From positions 62,001 to 126,000 of the forward strand of contig NZ_VOIW01000004.1 in assembly GCF_009659625.1 (NCBI RefSeq): 64,000 bases of DNA, read 5' to 3'. The stretch is from Pseudomonas haemolytica. GTDB taxonomy: Bacteria > Pseudomonadota > Gammaproteobacteria > Pseudomonadales > Pseudomonadaceae. Below are positions 58,156 through 64,000 of this stretch, one piece after another; the stretch's first letter is position 1; the number at the start of each line of letters is the position of its first letter. The notes beneath the pieces are model-generated. The model did not search any database. It was not told the DNA's origin and saw only the letters and a program-made list of their open reading frames with translations. The position numbers were made by a program, and so were the translations under genes.

Positions 58156-59027
58156 ACCAACTCCTCTTCGTCCGCGCCCAGGTAGGCAGCAATGACTTTC
58201 GGGTCGTTGCGGATCGCTTCGGGGCCGCCTTCGGCGATCACGTTGCCGTGGTCCAGCACCACGATGTGGTCGGAAATACTCATCACCATGCCCATGTCGT
58301 GTTCGATCAGCACTACCGTAAGGTCGTGTTCGTCGCGCAGCAGGCGAATCATCGCGCTGAGGGCTTCGGTTTCCTGCGGGTTGAGGCCCGCCGCGGGTTC
58401 GTCCAGGCAGATGATCTGCGGCCGGGTGCACATGGCGCGGGCGATTTCCAGGCGGCGCTGCTGGCCGTAGGAGAGCTCGCCGGCCAGGCGGTTGGCGCAG
58501 TCCACCAGGTCGACCACTTCCAACCAGTAGAAAGCATGGTCGAGGGCATCGCTTTCGGCCTTGCGGTAACCCTTGGTGTTGAGGATGCCGGCGAGCATGT
58601 TGCGGTTGACCCACATGTGTTGGGCCACCAGCAGGTTTTCCAGCACCGACATTTCCTTGAACAGGCGAATGTTCTGGAAGGTCCGTGCCAGGCCGGCGCG
58701 GTTCACCAGGTGAGTACCGCCGAACATCTTGTAGTACACGCGGCTGAGGAAGCTTTTCGGCGACACGAAGTCGACCGCCTTGAAGCGCTCTCCCAACAGC
58801 TGGATCACGTTGGTCTGCTGGCCCCGCACGTTGAGTTCGATCTTGCCGCCGCTGGCTTTGTAGAAGCCGGTGAGGCAGTTGAACACCGTGGTCTTGCCGG
58901 CGCCGTTGGGGCCGATCAGGGCGAAGATCGAGTTGCGTTCGACCTTGAGGCTCACATCGCTCAAGGCCTTGATGCCACCGAAGTGCATCATCAGGTGTTC
59001 CACGCTGAGGACAATTTCCTTGCTCAT
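58152..59027 (-). CDS. livG: Branched-chain amino-acid ABC transporter ATPase LivG
   Basis: 291 residues. Walker A GPNGAGKT, a LivG-type insertion after the Q-loop region (RTFQNIRLFKEMSVLENLLV), signature LSYGQQRRLEIARAM, Walker B ICLDEPAAGLNP, and switch VLIEHDMGMVMSI. Its ATG overlaps the end of livM by 4 bases. Confidence 0.96.
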   Translation of the reverse strand: MSKEIVLSVEHLMMHFGGIKALSDVSLKVERNSIFALIGPNGAGKTTVFNCLTGFYKASGGKIELNVRGQQTNVIQLLGERFKAVDFVSPKSFLSRVYYKMFGGTHLVNRAGLARTFQNIRLFKEMSVLENLLVAQHMWVNRNMLAGILNTKGYRKAESDALDHAFYWLEVVDLVDCANRLAGELSYGQQRRLEIARAMCTRPQIICLDEPAAGLNPQETEALSAMIRLLRDEHDLTVVLIEHDMGMVMSISDHIVVLDHGNVIAEGGPEAIRNDPKVIAAYLGADEEELV

Positions 59028-60301
59028 GGCGCGACCCCCTTGCGTGGCGTCACACCGGTTCGGCTGATCCGAATCAAGCCACGCGGTCGCCAGATCATCA
59101 TCACCACCATCAACACGCCAAACAGCAGCACGCGGTATTCGGAGAAGCTGCGCAGCAGTTCAGGCGCAACAGTCAGTACGAACGCCGCGATCACCACGCC
59201 GACCGTTGAGCCCATGCCGCCCAACACCACGATGGCCAGGATCAACGCCGACTCGAAGAAGGTAAACGACGACGGGTTGACGAAACCCTGGTAGCTGGCA
59301 AAAAACACCCCGGCCAAACCCGCGGTGGACGCGCCGATAGTGAACGCCGAGAGCTTGACCAGTACGTGGTTCAGGCCCATGGAGCGGCAGGCGATCTCAT
59401 CTTCGCGCAAGGCTTCCCAGGCACGGCCGACCGGCATGCGCGTGAGCCGGTGCTTGATGTACAGCACCGCCAGCACCACCAGGAACAGCACGATGTAGAT
59501 GAACATGAATTTGATGTTGGGGTTGTAATCGAGGCCGAAGAACTCGTGGAACGGAACCCCACCTTCCTTGGCTTTACGCCCGAACTCCAGGCCGAGAAAA
59601 GTCGGCGATGGTACCGGCATACCGTTCGGGCCACCGGTGAATGACAGCCAGTTGTTGAGCACCAGGCGAATGATTTCACCAAACCCCAGGGTCACGATGG
59701 CCAGGTAGTCACCGTGCATTCGTAGCACCGGGAAGCCGAGTATGCACCCCGCCAACGCCGCCGCGATGGCCGCCAGCGGCAGCACCGTCCAGAAGCCCAG
59801 GCCGAGGTATTGATAACCCAACGCCAGGCCGTAGGCACCGATGGCGTAGAACGCCACGTAGCCCAGGTCGAGCAGCCCCGCCAGGCCCACCACGATGTTC
59901 AGCCCCAGGCCCAGCAACACGTAGATCAGCCCGAGGATGACCACAGTGAGCAGGTACTTGTTGGCGAAGATCGGGAACACAATGGCGATCACGATCAACG
60001 CGGGGATGATCCAGCGCAGCCGCGACTTGTAGTCCGGTGGCAGCACGTGCACGCCGGAGCCGCTGCTTTCGAAACCCTGCAGGATCTTCACGCCCTTGGG
60101 GGTTTGCAGGAACAGGCTGAGGGCAAAGCGGCCGGCCATCACAATGGCGACCAACGTAGCCACACGGGCAGGTTCCAGGTTGAAGCTGTAGCCGTCGAGT
60201 ACCACGCCGACGATGGGGCCGAACACGATCAGCGAAATCAGCCCGGCGAGGACCGTATCGACCACACTTTTCTTGATATCGATAGATTTGGCAGCAGACA
60301 T
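59024..60301 (-). CDS. livM: Branched-chain amino-acid ABC transporter permease LivM
   Basis: 425 residues, about ten to eleven helices, with a longer N-terminus than the E. coli permease core. Signatures: LGLNIVVGLAGLLDLGYVAFYAIGAY, LRMHGDYLAIVTLGFGEIIR, ALREDEIACRSMGLN and VVLGGMGSTVGVVIAA. Starts two bases after the livH stop. Confidence 0.96.
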   Translation of the reverse strand: MSAAKSIDIKKSVVDTVLAGLISLIVFGPIVGVVLDGYSFNLEPARVATLVAIVMAGRFALSLFLQTPKGVKILQGFESSGSGVHVLPPDYKSRLRWIIPALIVIAIVFPIFANKYLLTVVILGLIYVLLGLGLNIVVGLAGLLDLGYVAFYAIGAYGLALGYQYLGLGFWTVLPLAAIAAALAGCILGFPVLRMHGDYLAIVTLGFGEIIRLVLNNWLSFTGGPNGMPVPSPTFLGLEFGRKAKEGGVPFHEFFGLDYNPNIKFMFIYIVLFLVVLAVLYIKHRLTRMPVGRAWEALREDEIACRSMGLNHVLVKLSAFTIGASTAGLAGVFFASYQGFVNPSSFTFFESALILAIVVLGGMGSTVGVVIAAFVLTVAPELLRSFSEYRVLLFGVLMVVMMIWRPRGLIRISRTGVTPRKGVAP

Positions 60302-60303
60302 GT

Positions 60304-61218
<915 letters not shown>

Positions 61219-61310
61219 AACGCAATCTCACGCGGTGAGCACCTGCACACCAGTCGGTGTGCGGCGCTTCTGGAGGAAAAAACAGATCTCAATAACAACA
61301 CCACTCCCCT

Positions 61311-61399
61311 GTGGGAGGGGGCTTGCTCCCGAATGCGGTGGGTCAGTCATGCATAAGTTGGCTGACACTGCGCTATCGGGAACAAACCCCCTCCCACAT
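61311..61399. repeat. REPIN 9, between livK and livH
   Basis: Inverted GTGGGAGGGGGCTTGCTCCC pair with two point changes in the right arm (GGGAACAAACCCCC). It is inside the presumed liv transcript, just after the binding-protein gene. Confidence 0.94.
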
Positions 61400-61419
61400 G
61401 GAAACTGTGGTGCTCAGCC

Positions 61420-62556
61420 TTACTTCTGTTTTTCCAGCTGATGGTATTTACCGTCCTTGTCCCACTGGTAAACCACATAGTCGGAGACTTTCAGGTCGCC
61501 CTTACCGTCCCACTCCTTCTTGCCCATTACCGTCTGGACCGGGTTGGCTTTGAGCCACTTGGCAGCGTCTTCGCCCTTGTTGGACTTGGCACCGTTGAAG
61601 CCAGCGGCCAGGGCCTGGATCGAGGCGTAGGCGTACAACGTGTAGCCTTCAGGCTCTACGCCGGCTTTGCGGAATTGCTCCACCACCGCCTTGCTGTCGG
61701 GCAGCAGGCGTGGGTCGGCGCCGAAGGTCATGTAGACGCCATCCACGTACTGCGCACCACCGGCGGTTGCCACCAGTTCGTCGGTCACTACGCCGTCATC
61801 GGACATGAACTTGACGTCTTTGAGGCCCGCTTCACGGATCTGGCGCACCAATGGGCCGGCTTCCGGATGCAAGCCGCCGAAGTACACGACGTCGGCGCCC
61901 AGGGAGCGGATCTTGGTGACCAGGGCACTGAAGTCTTTCTCGCCGCGGGTCAGGCCTTCTTCCAGCACCGGCTTGACGCCGCGCTTGGTCAACTGGGCAG
62001 CGGTGGCGTCGGCCAGGCCTTTGCCGTAGGTGTCCTTGTCGTTGATGACTGCGACTTTCTTGCCCTTGAGCACGTCGACGATGTAGTCGCCGGCGACGAT
62101 GCCTTGCTGGTCGTCACGCCCGCACATGCGGAACATCGCGCCCAGGCCGCGTTCGGTCACTTGTGGGTTGGTTGAGCCTGGGGTGATGGCGATGATGCCG
62201 GCTTCGTCGTAGACCTCAGACGCCGGGATGGTGTTCGACGAGCAGAAGTGCCCGACCACACCGATCACTTTGTCCTGGTCCGCCAGGCGGTTGGCCACGG
62301 CCACGGCTTGCTTGGGTTCGCAGGCGTCATCGCCGGCGACCAGCTTGATCTGCTCGCCGTTGATGCCACCGGCCTTGTTGATAACGTCGGCTGCCGCCTG
62401 GGCACCCTTCATGTACTGCTCACCGAAAGCGGCGTTGGCGCCCGTCATCGGGCCCGCCACACCAATCTTCACATCAGCTTGAACAAACGTTGAAACACCC
62501 AGCGCCGCTGCAACGGCGAGGGCCAGAAAACCTTTCTTGTAAAACGTCTGGGACAT
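61420..62556 (-). CDS. livK: Branched-chain amino-acid binding protein
   Basis: Periplasmic binding protein, 378 residues from ATG 62556, with GGAG upstream. Signal peptide (KKGFLALAVAAALGVSTFVQA), mature start DVKIGVAGPMTGANAAFGEQ. The cysteine pair CEP...FCSSNTIPASEVYDEAGI and AVINDKDTYGKGLADA are LivK/BraC-like. First gene of livKHMGF; in PAO1 the corresponding set is PA4913-PA4909, separate from braCDEFG. Confidence 0.95.
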   Translation of the reverse strand: MSQTFYKKGFLALAVAAALGVSTFVQADVKIGVAGPMTGANAAFGEQYMKGAQAAADVINKAGGINGEQIKLVAGDDACEPKQAVAVANRLADQDKVIGVVGHFCSSNTIPASEVYDEAGIIAITPGSTNPQVTERGLGAMFRMCGRDDQQGIVAGDYIVDVLKGKKVAVINDKDTYGKGLADATAAQLTKRGVKPVLEEGLTRGEKDFSALVTKIRSLGADVVYFGGLHPEAGPLVRQIREAGLKDVKFMSDDGVVTDELVATAGGAQYVDGVYMTFGADPRLLPDSKAVVEQFRKAGVEPEGYTLYAYASIQALAAGFNGAKSNKGEDAAKWLKANPVQTVMGKKEWDGKGDLKVSDYVVYQWDKDGKYHQLEKQK

Positions 62557-62930
62557 GAGTGGTGCTCCGATATTTTTGATTTTTGGCACGACAACTTGCA
62601 TTCAAACCTTTCACCGAAAGCTCAGAGCAAGCCGCGTGCCATTACGTTTTTATTCTTCAAAAAGACACGGTGTCATTGTTATTACAGGCGTTTCGACGCC
62701 TTTTGCCAGGACGTGCAACCGTCTAGCGTGTGTGGGTGCAACCAGCGGATCAAAAAAGTACAACCCTGGCGGGTCGCACCTGCAACCGGAGGGATAAACG
62801 ACAGTTCCTACACCTGTAACAATGTGCGTAACGGAACTGCACATTTACAGTGCGTGATTGCTACAACTTGCACCAATACAGATGGGTAGCCTGCTAAGAA
62901 AATGCAGGCTTCTGACAGGTATTTCGCTGA
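62557..62930. promoter_or_regulatory. 374-bp regulatory region upstream of livK
   Basis: No gene seen. GTGCAACC at 62713-62720 and 62736-62743 and CTGCAACC at 62780-62787 are spaced 23 and 44 bases, close to helical phasing, and may be regulator sites for the liv operon. AGCCTGC (62888-62894) and GCAGGCT (62904-62910) form a hairpin 20 bases past the oxidase stop, a likely transcript end for that gene. Confidence 0.5.
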
Positions 62931-64000
62931 TCAGATCACGATCCTCATGCATTGCCCGGCGTGATACAGCGAGAACCCGGCTTCATACAGGCAACTGCGC
63001 AGGCCCGCCCCGACCAACGGTTGCATGGGGGCAAAGGGGATCGGCAGCGCCTGGGGGTCCTGGTGACACAGATAGTCGGCAAACGCCTTGCCCACCACGC
63101 TGCCGGTGGTTACGCCACGCCCGTTATAGCCGGTGACCGCCACCAGGCCAGGGGCAGGCTCGAACAGGCGCATCAGGTGGTCGGGGGTAAACGCGATGCA
63201 GCCGGTCCAGGTGCATTCCCATTGCACCGATTTGAGGTAGGGGAAGTAGTGCTGTTGCACCCGATCGGCCCACGCCTTGAGGAACCAGGCCGGTTTCTGG
63301 TTGCCGTTGCCCAGGCTGCCCAGCAACAGGCGGCCATCGGCATCACGGCGAATGCTGCTCAGCACCTGACGTGTATCCCAGGAGCCCTGGCCGCCAGGGA
63401 GGATCTGCCCGGCGGCTGCATCGGTCAGCGGTGCCGACGCCACCTGGTAGTAATAGCCAGGAAAGAAGTTACGCCGCAACTCGGTCCATTCGCCTTCGGT
63501 GTAGGCATTGGAGGCAATCACCACCTGTTCGGCCTGCACCGCACCCTCGGCGGTCTGCACCAACCAGTCGCCACCTTGGCGCTCAAGCTGGGTGACCGGG
63601 GAGTGGTCGAACAACTGCCCGCCCAGCGCTGCGGCGGCATTCGCCAAGCCTGTGGTGTAGGCCATGGGATTCAAGGTGCCGGCGCGTCGATCCAGCAATG
63701 CGGCGGCGATTTTCCTGGTCCCCGTGGCTTGCTCGCACGCTTGCCCGGTCAGTAACTCAACTGGAGCGCCACGGCGTTTCCATTGCTCTTCACGGCTGCG
63801 CAAGTCCGCCTCGCCACGGGCGTTATGAGCCATGTGCAAGGTGCCTTCACGGCGTAGTTGGCAATCGATGTTGTATTTGTCGATCAGGCTGAACACCAGA
63901 GACGGCGCCGCGCCTAACATGCGGTTGAGTTGGCTGCCAACCGCCGTGCCGAACCCGGCTTCGATCTCATCTGGTGGGATCCACATGCCGGCATTGACCA
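62931..64000 (-). CDS. FAD-dependent amine oxidase, gamma-glutamylputrescine oxidase-like (5' end outside window)
   Basis: The frame is open to the right window edge; about 355 residues of the C-terminal part are visible. The dinucleotide-binding N-terminus lies outside. Visible DAO-family segments: VNAGMWIPPDEIEAGFGTAV, VVIASNAYTEGEW, the substrate-side region GYYYQVASAPL, and the C-terminal FAD site GLVAVTGYNGRGVTTGSVVGKAFADYL. Closest in type to PuuB/OrdL oxidases of polyamine or amino-acid breakdown; substrate unproven. Confidence 0.9.
   Translation of the reverse strand, partial: VNAGMWIPPDEIEAGFGTAVGSQLNRMLGAAPSLVFSLIDKYNIDCQLRREGTLHMAHNARGEADLRSREEQWKRRGAPVELLTGQACEQATGTRKIAAALLDRRAGTLNPMAYTTGLANAAAALGGQLFDHSPVTQLERQGGDWLVQTAEGAVQAEQVVIASNAYTEGEWTELRRNFFPGYYYQVASAPLTDAAAGQILPGGQGSWDTRQVLSSIRRDADGRLLLGSLGNGNQKPAWFLKAWADRVQQHYFPYLKSVQWECTWTGCIAFTPDHLMRLFEPAPGLVAVTGYNGRGVTTGSVVGKAFADYLCHQDPQALPIPFAPMQPLVGAGLRSCLYEAGFSLYHAGQCMRIVI

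Noticed and set aside
62584..62600. Sigma-54-like TGGCACGACAACTTGC upstream of livK
   Set aside because: Spacing is one base too long and it points away from livK, with no gene downstream on the plus strand.
62555..62889. Short plus-strand frames upstream of livK
   Set aside because: Overlapping frames of about 80-97 codons without ribosome sites or recognisable features, lying in a regulatory region.

Overview
The window is chromosomal DNA of a Pseudomonas of the P. fluorescens species complex. The GC-rich coding, the gene order (GcbA-type cyclase, CtpL-type chemoreceptor, aroQ-accB-accC-prmA, dusB-fis, purH-purD, retS, urt and ure genes, desT, liv operon) and the many GTGGGAGGGGGCTTGCTCCC-type REP palindromes all point there. 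The order largely follows the P. aeruginosa PAO1 PA4843-PA4913 neighbourhood (recalled from general knowledge, not searched). No rRNA, tRNA, CRISPR array, insertion sequence, prophage or integrase was seen.

Layout. 0-16.4 kb is core genome: c-di-GMP signalling and chemotaxis, shikimate and fatty-acid genes, translation and tRNA modification, the dusB-fis operon, late purine synthesis, and RetS, the antagonist of GacS. 16.4-28.9 kb is accessory relative to PAO1: an unrecognised protein, two divergent cobalamin operons (cobGHIJ and cobLK), and a five-gene copper module (DUF2946, PCu(A)C, DUF2946, an OprC-type TonB receptor, a PepSY membrane protein). 29-39 kb is urea use: a sigma-54 promoter, the urtABCDE transporter, then ureD, ureA, two acetyltransferases, ureB and ureC. 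39-51 kb is mixed: a divergent J-protein/Hsp70 pair, an AI-2E family exporter, PsiF, an AraC regulator with a divergent DMT exporter, an intracellular-type lipase, a ferritin-like protein, AsmA, a small secreted protein, DesT and an NlpC/P60 hydrolase. 51-53.6 kb holds the remaining urease accessory genes ureEFG and a HupE/UreJ permease. 53.7-56.7 kb carries a sugar epimerase, a CDF transporter and an SDR. 57.4-62.6 kb is a complete branched-chain amino-acid ABC transporter (livFGMHK on the minus strand), followed by a FAD amine oxidase cut by the right edge.

How the parts work together. UrtABCDE imports urea. UreABC hydrolyses it to ammonia and carbamate. UreD, E, F and G load nickel, and the HupE/UreJ permease probably supplies nickel. 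The sigma-54 promoter ties the transporter to nitrogen limitation. The copper module looks like an outer-membrane-to-periplasm copper uptake and handling line. The cob genes cover the middle of aerobic corrin-ring synthesis.

Most notable observations: a chemoreceptor whose last residues and stop codon come from a REP element; a roughly 780-bp gene-free region at 56.7-57.4 kb with five DnaA-box-like 9-mers; the copper module with two DUF2946 proteins flanking a PCu(A)C chaperone and a receptor keeping the CxxxM/HxM copper site; an AraC-type operator array with 21-bp spacing; and REP palindromes inserted inside the urea operons.
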